From: Mesorhizobium sp.
GTDB taxonomy: Bacteria; Pseudomonadota; Alphaproteobacteria; Rhizobiales; Rhizobiaceae
Direction of reading: 5' to 3'
Length of the DNA stretch: 6,340 nucleotides
Assembly (NCBI GenBank): GCA_019509685.1
Contig: JAEKLU010000165.1
Coordinates: 1-6,340, forward strand
Made by a program: the position numbers and the translations under genes. The notes under the pieces are model-generated. The model searched no databases. It saw only the letters and a list, made by a program, of their open reading frames with translations, and was not told the origin of the DNA. Shown here in pieces: positions 1 through 6,340 of the stretch. The stretch's first letter is position 1; every line of letters begins with the position of its first letter.

Positions 1-1
1 G

Positions 2-409
2 CCCGACATGCACATTCCGGTTCCGCGCCTGCCGGTCGGATTGGGCAGCCTGTCGCTTGAAGCCGAAGCGATTGGTGACAACGGCAAGCAGGCGGCGGCC
101 ATGATCTGGGGACGTGGCGCGAACGCCCTGCTGGATTCCGGCCGGGTCGCCCGAGAGGGCGACGCCTACGACCTGGCGGCGAAGTTCGGCCACGATTTCA
201 GCAAGCTCCTGGTCACCGGCAAGACGCCGTTCGGCAAGCTGCCGTCGCTCCCGACCAGGGCGGAGCTGCGCGCCATGGTCGGCGGCGGGCCCAAATACCC
301 GGCCTGCAAGGCATTCGGCAAATCGCCCGGACTGGTCGGCTTCCTCGGCGATCGGATGGGATTGCCGCCGGCCTGGACCGACAAGGGAGCCGCGCTGCGC
401 AACGACTGA
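2..409 (+). CDS. Unrecognised protein, C-terminal part (5' end probably outside the window)
   Basis: The frame is open to the left edge and ends with TGA at 407-409. The first ATG visible is at 8, but only seven bases precede it, so no ribosome binding site can be judged and the true start is probably upstream. The visible 133 or so residues are soluble in character, with no membrane segment and no cysteine cluster. They include a stretch reading AAMIWGRGANALLDSGR, then GDAYDLAAKFGHDFSKLL, then a Gly/Pro-rich tail ending WTDKGAALRND. The GDAYDLA..F..DF...L pattern vaguely recalls DUF3313-type predicted lipoproteins, but that is a memory-based guess and no lipobox is in view. Codon use (G/C at third positions) fits a real gene. 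It lies 32 bp upstream of the methyltransferase gene on the same strand, so the two may be co-transcribed. No function is assigned. Confidence 0.65.
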   Translation, partial: PDMHIPVPRLPVGLGSLSLEAEAIGDNGKQAAAMIWGRGANALLDSGRVAREGDAYDLAAKFGHDFSKLLVTGKTPFGKLPSLPTRAELRAMVGGGPKYPACKAFGKSPGLVGFLGDRMGLPPAWTDKGAALRND

Positions 410-427
410 AGGCGATGACGCAAATGC

Positions 428-432
428 AGGAG
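428..432 (+). promoter_or_regulatory. Ribosome binding site deciding the methyltransferase start
   Basis: AGGAG at 428-432 lies nine bases before the ATG at 442, which is good Shine-Dalgarno spacing. The earlier in-frame ATG at 415 has only GAAGG at 408-412, two bases away and overlapping the stop of the upstream gene, which is too close to work well. The site therefore favours a start at 442. Confidence 0.65.
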
Positions 433-441
433 AAGTCCCCG

Positions 442-1104
442 ATGCCGCTTTCCGCGACGGCTTTTCAACAGGGCAGAAGGATGCGCTTCCTTTGGCTGGT
501 TGCCCCCCTCGTCCTGGCGCCGGCCCTGCTTGCGGAAAGCGGGTGGCCGCAAGGCAGCACCTCTCGCGAAATACTGGAATTTCTCGGTGCCGTGCTGATC
601 CTCATCTGTATCGGCGGTCGTTGCTGGGCAACGCTGTATGTTGGCGGACGCAAGAACCGTGAACTCGTCACAACCGGCCCCTATGCCTATACGCGCAACC
701 CCCTCTATTTCTTCTCGGCCCTTGGACTGGCTGGCGTCGGGCTGACATTCGGGTCGCTGATCCTTTCGGCGTTTCTCTTTGCCTTCACCTATCTGGTCTT
801 TTCCTATGTCGCGACGCGCGAAGCGATCGCGTTGGACGCGATCTTTGGCGAGGCCTATTGGTGCTATTGTCGAAGCGTGCCGGCCTTCTTTCCCCGTCTG
901 CGGCGCGATCGCGACGACGTCCTGGGTCCGTCTCCCGTCACGTTCGACCCGGTGGCGCTGAGGCGGACCGCCATCGACAGCTCTTACTTCCTTGTGGCGA
1001 TACTGGCGGTCGAATTGCTCGGCTGGCTCCAGTCGGCAAGGCTGGTGACGCCTATGTGTTCCGATTGTTTTGATTACCGGCCTGCCAATCCCTTCAGCCG
1101 ATAG
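442..1104 (+). CDS. Integral-membrane methyltransferase, isoprenylcysteine carboxyl methyltransferase (ICMT)/PEMT-like
   Basis: From the ATG at 442 the product is 220 residues; the ATG at 415 would add nine. Hydrophobic segments lie at about 15-31, 43-60, 87-104, 106-122 and 178-196, so it is a multi-pass inner-membrane protein. The family signature [11 protein letters not shown] is at residues 79-89, and the second conserved element, E127..L131..FG..Y..Y followed by VPAFFPR, is at 127-152. Together these form the S-adenosylmethionine and substrate site of ICMT/PEMT-type enzymes, which methylate a carboxyl, amine or lipid group at the membrane. Bacteria generally lack prenylated CaaX proteins, so the substrate is unknown. 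After the catalytic part comes a charged linker (RLRRDRDD), a further membrane helix and a short Cys-containing tail, whose last ten or so codons overlap the 3' end of mutS on the other strand. The gene lies 32 bp after the upstream reading frame, an operon-like spacing. No terminator hairpin is evident downstream. Confidence 0.82.
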   Translation: MPLSATAFQQGRRMRFLWLVAPLVLAPALLAESGWPQGSTSREILEFLGAVLILICIGGRCWATLYVGGRKNRELVTTGPYAYTRNPLYFFSALGLAGVGLTFGSLILSAFLFAFTYLVFSYVATREAIALDAIFGEAYWCYCRSVPAFFPRLRRDRDDVLGPSPVTFDPVALRRTAIDSSYFLVAILAVELLGWLQSARLVTPMCSDCFDYRPANPFSR

Positions 1105-3641
1105 AGCGCCTCCAGCGCCTCGCGGGGCGTCATCTCGTCTGGATTGATGGCGCCCAGCGCTTCGCCCAGCGCATCGTTTTTCGCCGGCTTCGGCGCTTCG
1201 CGCCTCACCGCTACCGAAAACAGCGGCAGGTCGTCGACCAGGCGGTTGGTCTTGCCGGAAACTTCGCCTTCCTCGAGCTGGTGCAGCACCTGCTTAGCGC
1301 GGGCGACAACGGCTTCGGGCAGGCCGGCGAGCCGCGCCACCTGCACGCCGTAGGACCGGTCGGCCGCACCCTTGCCGACCTCGTGCAGGAAGACGACATC
1401 ACTTTCCCACTCCTTGACCCGCATGGTGACGTTGTGGAGCCGCGGCAATTTGCCGGCCAGCGCCGTCATCTCGTGGAAATGGGTGGCGAAGATCGCCCGG
1501 CAGCGGTTCTTCTCATGCAGATATTCGACCGCCGCCCAGGCGATCGACAAGCCGTCGAAAGTGGCGGTGCCGCGGCCGATCTCGTCGAGGATTACCAGCG
1601 CCCGCTCGCCCGCCTGGTTGAGAATCGCCGCCGTCTCGACCATCTCGACCATGAAGGTCGAGCGACCGCGCGCGAGGTCATCCGAGGCGCCGACGCGTGA
1701 GAAAAGGCGGTCGACGACGCCGATATGGGCGCTTTGCGCCGGCACGAAGGAGCCGGTTTGGGCGAGGATGGCGATCAGCGCGTTTTGCCTGAGGAAAGTC
1801 GATTTACCGCCCATATTGGGGCCGGTGAGCAGCCAGATCGCGCCGGCCTTGGCTCCGCCTTCGGGCGACAGGTCGCAATCATTGGCGACAAACGGGCCTT
1901 CGCCGGAACGCCTGAGCGCCTGTTCGACCACCGGGTGGCGACCGCCGGCAATCTCGAAGGCGAGGCTGGAATCCACCAGCGGCCGGCACCAGCCCTCGCT
2001 CTCGGAAAGCAATGCCAGCGCGGATGAAACATCGAGAACCGCAAGCGCCTCGGCGCCGGCACGGATCCGTTCGGCCTCGCTTACGACTTCGGCCGTGAGC
2101 CGGTCGAAGGCGGCGAGCTCGATGCCGAGCGCCTTGTCGGCGGCGTTGGCGATCTTGGATTCCAGCTCCGCCAGCTCGGTCGTCGTGAAGCGCATGGCGT
2201 TGGCCATGGTCTGGCGATGGATGAAGCGCGCCTTGGCGGCGTCGCTGCCAGTCATGATCAAGTGGTGGTTGGCGGTAACCTCCACTTTTCGCGATTCGTC
2301 GCGCAGCGCCCGCATCTCGTCGAGCTCGCCATGATAGCCGTTGCGCACGAAGCCGCCGTCGCGCTTGATCAGCGGCAGCTCGTCGTCGAGGGCGTCGCCG
2401 AGGTGACGGGCAAGCGCCTCGGGCAAGGCATTGATCGCGACAAGCGCGGCGGCGAGCTCGGCGGGCAGGGCGGCCGCCGCGAACAATTCGGCGATCGCGC
2501 CTGCCGCCTCGAAGCCGGCGCGCAGCGCGCCCAGATCGCGCGGCCCGCCGCGGTTGAGCGCCAGCCTGGACAGCGCACGCGGCATGTCGGCGACGCTCTT
2601 CAGGCTTGTCCGCACCGCCTGGCACAGCCGCGTTTCGGAGCGGAAGAACGACACCGAATCCAGGCGCGCGCCGATCGCTGCCGGGTCGGTCAGCGGCGCC
2701 ATCAGCCGGTCGGCGAGCAGCCGCAGCAATTCCAGATTGGCGCGCGTCGCCGGATCGATGAACAGCGTCGAGCCCTGCTCCTCGCGCTCGGGGCGCGACA
2801 AAGGCGGGCGCTCCGCTTTCTGCGTCTTCTCGACATAGGCAATAGTGCCGGAGATCGCCGACAGCTCGGCGCGCGAAAACGTGCCGAAACTGTCCGGTGT
2901 CGCCACCTCGAAGAAGCGCGCGATGCGGCTTGTGGCCGAAGCCGAATCGAACAGGGAAGGCGGCTGCGGGCTGGCGACCCGGCCCAGCACGTCGAAGACC
3001 GGTCTGAGATCCGGATCGTGGAACACCGGCTCGGCGACGATCAGCTCGCGCGGGTCGACGCGGAAGATATCGGCAAGCAGCCGGTCGGCCGTCGTCTCGG
3101 CGACCCGGAACGCGCCGGTCGAGATGTCGATCCAGGCGAGCGCGAAGCTGCCTTGGGCAATATTGCCTGCCTTTACCCGGCCCAGCGCCATCAAAAAACT
3201 CGATTCCGACGGCGCCAGCAGCTTGTCCTCGGTGATGGTGCCGGGCGTCACCAGCCGCACGACGTCGCGCCGCACCACCGATTTCGAACCGCGTTTCTTG
3301 GCTTCCGCCGGATCCTCGATCTGCTCGCAGACGGCGACGCGAAAGCCTTGCGCGATCAATTTCTGCAGATAGTCGTCCGCCGCATGCACCGGCACGCCGC
3401 ACATCGGAATGTCGTGGCCCTGGTGCTTGCCGCGCTTGGTCAAGACGATGCCGAGCGCCTGGCTTGCCTTCTCCGCGTCGTCGAAGAACAGCTCGTAGAA
3501 ATCGCCCATGCGGTAAAACAGCAGCGAATCCGGGTTTGCCGCCTTGATCTCGATGAACTGTTCCATCATCGGCGTCACCCCGCCCGTGGCGGGCGCTGGC
3601 GTCGTTGTCTCCTCGGGGTCGGTCGGCATATGCATGTTCAT
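1074..3641 (-). CDS. mutS: DNA mismatch repair protein MutS, with two internal in-frame losses
   Basis: This is an 855-residue MutS1, the ATPase that recognises base mismatches and recruits MutL. The mismatch-reading domain has the Phe-Tyr-Glu motif at 48-50 (in GDFYELF). The connector domain covers about 140-275. The ATPase domain has Walker [10 protein letters not shown] at 607-615, signature [10 protein letters not shown] at 653-662, Walker B LDE at 685-687 and ATHFHE at 719-724. DLPLF at 804-808 resembles a sliding-clamp-binding motif, and 831-851 ([10 protein letters not shown]...) is the C-terminal oligomerisation helix pair. Two conserved blocks are absent. After NLELLR (302-307) the sequence jumps to [10 protein letters not shown], skipping the usual G.SLL..ID.T.T..G.R stretch (about 24 residues). 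After RDESRK (447-452) it jumps to VEVTAN, skipping the lever end and the N.VLGY(F/Y) clamp entry (about 29 residues). Restoring both gives about 908 residues, which as I recall is near the rhizobial norm. Start: ATGs at 3641, 3635 and 3629 all lack a good Shine-Dalgarno, so the start is uncertain by four residues. Activity is doubtful. Confidence 0.93.
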   Translation of the reverse strand: MNMHMPTDPEETTTPAPATGGVTPMMEQFIEIKAANPDSLLFYRMGDFYELFFDDAEKASQALGIVLTKRGKHQGHDIPMCGVPVHAADDYLQKLIAQGFRVAVCEQIEDPAEAKKRGSKSVVRRDVVRLVTPGTITEDKLLAPSESSFLMALGRVKAGNIAQGSFALAWIDISTGAFRVAETTADRLLADIFRVDPRELIVAEPVFHDPDLRPVFDVLGRVASPQPPSLFDSASATSRIARFFEVATPDSFGTFSRAELSAISGTIAYVEKTQKAERPPLSRPEREEQGSTLFIDPATRANLELLRLLADRLMAPLTDPAAIGARLDSVSFFRSETRLCQAVRTSLKSVADMPRALSRLALNRGGPRDLGALRAGFEAAGAIAELFAAAALPAELAAALVAINALPEALARHLGDALDDELPLIKRDGGFVRNGYHGELDEMRALRDESRKVEVTANHHLIMTGSDAAKARFIHRQTMANAMRFTTTELAELESKIANAADKALGIELAAFDRLTAEVVSEAERIRAGAEALAVLDVSSALALLSESEGWCRPLVDSSLAFEIAGGRHPVVEQALRRSGEGPFVANDCDLSPEGGAKAGAIWLLTGPNMGGKSTFLRQNALIAILAQTGSFVPAQSAHIGVVDRLFSRVGASDDLARGRSTFMVEMVETAAILNQAGERALVILDEIGRGTATFDGLSIAWAAVEYLHEKNRCRAIFATHFHEMTALAGKLPRLHNVTMRVKEWESDVVFLHEVGKGAADRSYGVQVARLAGLPEAVVARAKQVLHQLEEGEVSGKTNRLVDDLPLFSVAVRREAPKPAKNDALGEALGAINPDEMTPREALEALYRLKGLAGR

Positions 3642-3882
3642 GCCGCAACGCTAGCAGATCGGCCAGCGCGGTTTAATGCCGGGTGCTCGAAAAGCAGGGG
3701 AAAGCGCTGGTGATGCCGCCAGTTGGTGTCGCAACGTGTCGGCCGAGCAACCCTGTCGGCATTGAAGCAGCTTTGCCGGGCTTGCCGGTTTACAGCCGCC
3801 GCCTGTAGCCTTAGTCCTGGAATCCATAAGGAAGCACCCATTCAAGCGGTGCCGCGTGAAGGCGAGGAAATCGGAAAGCATC
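3642..3882. promoter_or_regulatory. Divergent intergenic region, mutS promoter (-) and malic enzyme promoter (+)
   Basis: The two genes start back to back, so both promoters should lie here. I see no convincing sigma70 pair. The best + strand candidate is CTTGCC at 3781-3786 with a poor -10 near 3804-3811. On the minus strand, CATTAA (complement of about 3673-3678) could serve as a -10 but lacks a good -35. The partial tandem copy TTTGCCGGG/CTTGCCGGT at 3772-3789 is too short to interpret. No riboswitch-like fold or credible small gene was found. The short reading frames here are extensions of antisense shadows. Confidence 0.4.
3873..3878 (+). promoter_or_regulatory. Ribosome binding site for the malic enzyme gene
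   Basis: GGAAAG at 3873-3878 lies four bases before the ATG at 3883, and a second purine run, GAGGAAA at 3864-3870, lies twelve bases before it. Both sit inside the nine-codon extension that a GTG start at 3856 would give, which supports initiation at 3883, where the protein begins MARKTEN. Confidence 0.5.
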
Positions 3883-6162
3883 ATGGCCAGGAAAACCGAA
3901 AACAGCGGCCCCTCCGTCAGCCCAGAGGAGGCGCTGGAATTCCACGCCATGGGACGGCCCGGCAAGCTGGAGATCGTCGCCACCAAGCCGATGGCGACGC
4001 AGCGCGACCTCAGCCTTGCCTATTCGCCGGGCGTTGCCGTGCCGGTGCGCGCCATCGCCGAGGATCCGAGCCGCGCTTTCGACTACACGACGCGCGGCAA
4101 TATGGTCGCGGTCATCTCCAACGGCACCGCCATCCTCGGCCTCGGCAATCTCGGCGCGCTGGCGTCCAAGCCGGTGATGGAAGGCAAGGCGGTGCTGTTC
4201 AAGCGCTTCGCCGATGTCGATTCCATCGACCTCGAGGTCGACACCGAGGATGCCGACGAGTTTATCAATTGCGTGCGCTTCCTCGGGCCTTCCTTCGGCG
4301 GCATCAACCTGGAAGACATCAAGGCGCCGGAATGCTTCATCATCGAGCAGCGCCTGCGCGAGCTGATGGACATTCCGGTCTTCCATGACGACCAGCACGG
4401 CACCGCCATCATCTCGGCCGCCGGTCTGATCAATGCGCTGGAGATTACCGGCCGCGATATGAAGACCACGAAGATGGTCTGCAATGGCGCCGGTGCGGCC
4501 GGCATCGCTTGCATCGAACTGATGAAGGCGATGGGGTTTGCGCCCGAAAACATCATCCTGTGCGACACCAAGGGCGTCGTCTATCAAGGCCGCACCGAAG
4601 GCATGAACCAGTGGAAGTCGGCGCATGCGGTCAAGACCGACACGCGCAGTCTCGCCGAGGCACTCGACGGCGCCGACGTCTTCCTCGGCCTCTCCGCTAA
4701 GGGCGCGCTGACCACCGCCATGGTGCAGTCGATGGCCAAGAACCCGATCATCTTCGCCATGGCCAATCCCGATCCGGAGATCACGCCGGAGGAAGTCGCC
4801 GAAATCCGCACCGATGCGATCATGGCCACCGGCCGCTCGGACTATCCGAACCAGGTCAACAACGTGCTCGGCTTCCCCTACATCTTCCGCGGTGCGCTGG
4901 ATGTCAGGGCCACCACCATCAACGATGACATGAAGATCGCCGCGGCCCGCGCGCTGGCCGAGCTTGCCCGTCAGGACGTGCCCGACGACGTCGCCGCCGC
5001 CTATCAGGGCAATCGGCCGAAATTCGGCCCCAACTACATCATTCCCGTGCCTTTCGACCCGCGCCTGATCTCGGCAATCCCGCTCGCGGTCGCCAAGGCC
5101 GCGATGGAGTCCGGCGTTGCCCGCAAGCCGATCCTCGACCTCGACCGCTATGCGCAGGAACTGTCCGCCCGGCGTGACCCGATCGCCTCGACCTTGCAGC
5201 GCATCTACGACCGCGTCCGCCGCCAGCCCAAGCGCATCGTCTTCGCCGAAGGCGAGGAGGAGCAGGTGATGCGCGCCGCCGTGTCCTATGTGAACCAGAG
5301 GCTCGGCACGGCGATCCTGCTCGGCCGCGACGATGTCATCAAGGACAATGCCAGGAATGCCGGTATCGACTTGAACAAGCAGGGCATCGAGATCATCAAC
5401 GCCCGCCTGTCGCGCCGCAACGGCATCTACACCGACTATCTTTACGAGCGCATGCAGCGGAAGGGGTTTCTGTTTCGCGACTGCCAGCGCCTGATCAACA
5501 ACGATCGCAACCATTTCGCCGCCTGCATGGTGGCGCTGGGCGACGCCGACGGCATCGTCACCGGTGTGACCCGCAATTATTCGACAGCGCTCGACGATGT
5601 GCGCCGCATCATCGACGCCAAGCCCGGACACCGCGTGATCGGTGTCTCGATCGTGCTGGCGCGGGGCAAGACGGTGCTGGTCGCCGACACCGCCGTGCAC
5701 GATATGCCCAATGCCGAGCAGATCGCCGACATCGCCGAGGAAGCGGCCGGCTTTGCCCGCCGCATGGGCTACGAGCCGAGGCTCGCCATGCTTGCCTACT
5801 CCACCTTCGGCCATCCGCAGGGCGAGCGCTCCGAGCGCGTGATGGAAGCGGTGCGCATCCTCGACAAGCGTCGCGTCGATTTCGAATATGACGGCGAGAT
5901 GGCCGCCGACGTGGCGCTGAACCCGCGCGCCATGGCGCAATATCCGTTCATCCGGCTCACCGGCCCGGCCAATGTGCTGATCATGCCGGCGTTCCACTCG
6001 GCCTCGATCTCGACCAAGATGCTGCAGGAGCTCGGCGGCTCGACCGTCATCGGCCCGCTGCTGGTCGGCCTGAACAAGCCGGTCCAGATCGTGTCCTTGA
6101 ACGCCAAGGATAGCGACATCGTCAACATGGCGGCCATCGCGGCTTATACCGCGGGGAACTGA
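3883..6162 (+). CDS. maeB: NAD(P)-dependent malic enzyme fused to a phosphotransacetylase-like domain
   Basis: The 759-residue product converts L-malate to pyruvate and CO2 with reduction of NAD(P)+ in the cytoplasm, linking C4-dicarboxylate use to pyruvate and acetyl-CoA supply. In rhizobia this matters during growth on succinate or malate and in bacteroids. The malic enzyme part covers about 15-430: AYSPGVA (catalytic Tyr47), SKPVMEGK with lysines 96 and 102, metal-binding acidic residues in NLEDIKAPE (Glu144, Asp145) and FHDDQHGTA (Asp169/170), and a Rossmann loop GAGAAG at 202-207. A Pta-like domain follows from about 436 to 755 (VFAEGEEE at 453-460, DADGIVTG at 554-561, GPANVLIMPA at 694-703). 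In characterised rhizobial relatives this domain is thought to act in oligomerisation and acetyl-CoA inhibition rather than as an active transacetylase. Length and motifs look complete. As I recall, Sinorhizobium meliloti tme (NADP form) lies beside mutS, so this is probably the Tme ortholog, but cofactor preference cannot be read from the sequence. The gene ends before a strong terminator. Confidence 0.94.
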   Translation: MARKTENSGPSVSPEEALEFHAMGRPGKLEIVATKPMATQRDLSLAYSPGVAVPVRAIAEDPSRAFDYTTRGNMVAVISNGTAILGLGNLGALASKPVMEGKAVLFKRFADVDSIDLEVDTEDADEFINCVRFLGPSFGGINLEDIKAPECFIIEQRLRELMDIPVFHDDQHGTAIISAAGLINALEITGRDMKTTKMVCNGAGAAGIACIELMKAMGFAPENIILCDTKGVVYQGRTEGMNQWKSAHAVKTDTRSLAEALDGADVFLGLSAKGALTTAMVQSMAKNPIIFAMANPDPEITPEEVAEIRTDAIMATGRSDYPNQVNNVLGFPYIFRGALDVRATTINDDMKIAAARALAELARQDVPDDVAAAYQGNRPKFGPNYIIPVPFDPRLISAIPLAVAKAAMESGVARKPILDLDRYAQELSARRDPIASTLQRIYDRVRRQPKRIVFAEGEEEQVMRAAVSYVNQRLGTAILLGRDDVIKDNARNAGIDLNKQGIEIINARLSRRNGIYTDYLYERMQRKGFLFRDCQRLINNDRNHFAACMVALGDADGIVTGVTRNYSTALDDVRRIIDAKPGHRVIGVSIVLARGKTVLVADTAVHDMPNAEQIADIAEEAAGFARRMGYEPRLAMLAYSTFGHPQGERSERVMEAVRILDKRRVDFEYDGEMAADVALNPRAMAQYPFIRLTGPANVLIMPAFHSASISTKMLQELGGSTVIGPLLVGLNKPVQIVSLNAKDSDIVNMAAIAAYTAGN

Positions 6163-6200
6163 GGCGTACGTCCCAGGTCGACAGCCGGCCCCGGATCAAT

Positions 6201-6237
6201 AAGAAAGGCCCGCGGCATCGCCGCGGGCCCTTTCTTT
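6201..6237. terminator. Rho-independent terminator between convergent genes, probably bidirectional
   Basis: A ten-base-pair GC stem (GGCCCGCGGC at 6207-6216 with GCCGCGGGCC at 6220-6229) closes an ATC loop. Outside it AAGAAA (6201-6206) can pair with TTTCTTT (6231-6237) past one bulged C at 6230. Reading right, the hairpin is followed by a T-rich run. Reading left, its complement is followed by TTTCTTATT. It therefore fits a terminator for both the malic enzyme gene (39 bp after its stop) and the convergent porin gene (17 bp after its stop). Confidence 0.9.
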
Positions 6238-6253
6238 AGGTTCGAAGGCTCGA

Positions 6254-6340
6254 TCAGAAATTGCGCTGGAAGCGGACGATGCCGCCGACGCTGTCTTTCT
6301 TGTTGGCATGGGTGAAGTTGCCGTAGATGGTCTTTTCGTT
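6254..6340 (-). CDS. Porin, Rhizobiales Porin_2-type, C-terminal end only
   Basis: Read on the minus strand from the right edge, the frame gives 28 codons and then TGA (complement of 6254-6256). The peptide alternates polar and hydrophobic residues, as in a last beta-strand, and finishes SVGGIVRFQRNF. A terminal phenylalanine within a G(I/M)VRFQR(N/S)F ending is the outer-membrane insertion signal typical of alphaproteobacterial porins such as Brucella Omp2 and rhizobial RopA-like proteins. The preceding TIYGNFTH.NKKDS segment fits a strand and turn of the same barrel. The product would be a trimeric outer-membrane diffusion channel. The start and most of the gene lie outside the window. It converges on the malic enzyme gene and appears to share its terminator. 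Confidence 0.82.
   Translation of the reverse strand, partial: NEKTIYGNFTHANKKDSVGGIVRFQRNF

Noticed and set aside
415..441. Upstream ATG start for the methyltransferase gene
   Set aside because: No usable ribosome binding site. The AGGAG at 428-432 lies downstream of this ATG and is correctly spaced for the ATG at 442.
1879..3648. 589-codon minus-strand frame overlapping mutS in another phase
   Set aside because: Arg/Ala-rich frame-shifted shadow of mutS. It does not supply the residues missing from MutS, so it is not a frameshifted half of the gene.
3682..3694. Small inverted repeat TGCT-CGAAA-AGCA between mutS and the malic enzyme gene
   Set aside because: A four-base stem is expected by chance; no T-run follows it and it has no clear relation to a promoter.
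2217..3713. 498-codon + strand open frame opposite mutS
   Set aside because: Arg, Gln and His-rich low-information translation with no start context or domain; explained by antisense codon bias of mutS.
3856..3882. GTG start adding nine residues to the malic enzyme
   Set aside because: The purine-rich ribosome binding sequences fall inside this extension and point to the ATG at 3883.
3811..5997. 728-codon open frame on the minus strand opposite the malic enzyme gene
   Set aside because: It is a mirror of the strong GC3 codon bias of maeB. Its translation is rich in His, Gly, Asp, Arg and Val with no recognisable domain, while the + strand product is a complete known enzyme.
1..6340. Search for a mobile element, CRISPR array, tRNA or defence/toxin system
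   Set aside because: No repeats, transposase motifs, spacer-repeat pattern or tRNA-like folds were seen. All sizeable stretches are accounted for by housekeeping genes.

Overview
The window looks like chromosomal DNA from an alphaproteobacterium of the order Rhizobiales, most likely a Mesorhizobium or close relative. The grounds are high GC content, strong GC3 codon bias, a rhizobial-type MutS, a malic enzyme fused to a phosphotransacetylase domain, and a porin tail ending in the form typical of Rhizobiales porins. This placement comes from recalled family features, not from a database search.

Layout from left to right. (1) The 3' part of an unrecognised + strand gene (to 409). (2) 32 bp further on, a small integral-membrane methyltransferase of the ICMT/PEMT type (442-1104, +). 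(3) mutS on the minus strand (3641 to 1074), convergent with the methyltransferase gene and overlapping its 3' end by 31 bp. (4) A divergent intergenic region of about 240 bp that must hold the promoters for mutS and the malic enzyme gene. (5) maeB/tme-like malic enzyme (3883-6162, +). (6) A strong hairpin terminator (6201-6237) placed to serve both convergent genes. (7) The last 28 codons of a porin on the minus strand, running off the right edge.

The genes do not form one pathway: they are housekeeping functions (mismatch repair, C4-dicarboxylate to pyruvate metabolism, outer-membrane permeability) plus a membrane methyltransferase of unknown substrate. I see no mobile element, CRISPR array, RNA gene or defence system.

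The notable observation is in mutS. The reading frame is open from end to end, and the mismatch-binding Phe-x-Glu motif, Walker A, Walker B, signature and C-terminal motifs are present. However, two conserved blocks that every ordinary MutS1 carries are missing. One of about 24 residues is lost at the start of the core domain (junction near residue 307, base ~2721). One of about 29 residues is lost at the lever/clamp boundary (junction near residue 452/453, base ~2285). Both losses keep the frame. They would be expected to damage DNA clamping or interdomain signalling while leaving the ATPase intact, so the gene may encode a defective or altered MutS, or the sequence may carry an artefact. The other complete genes look intact and ordinary.
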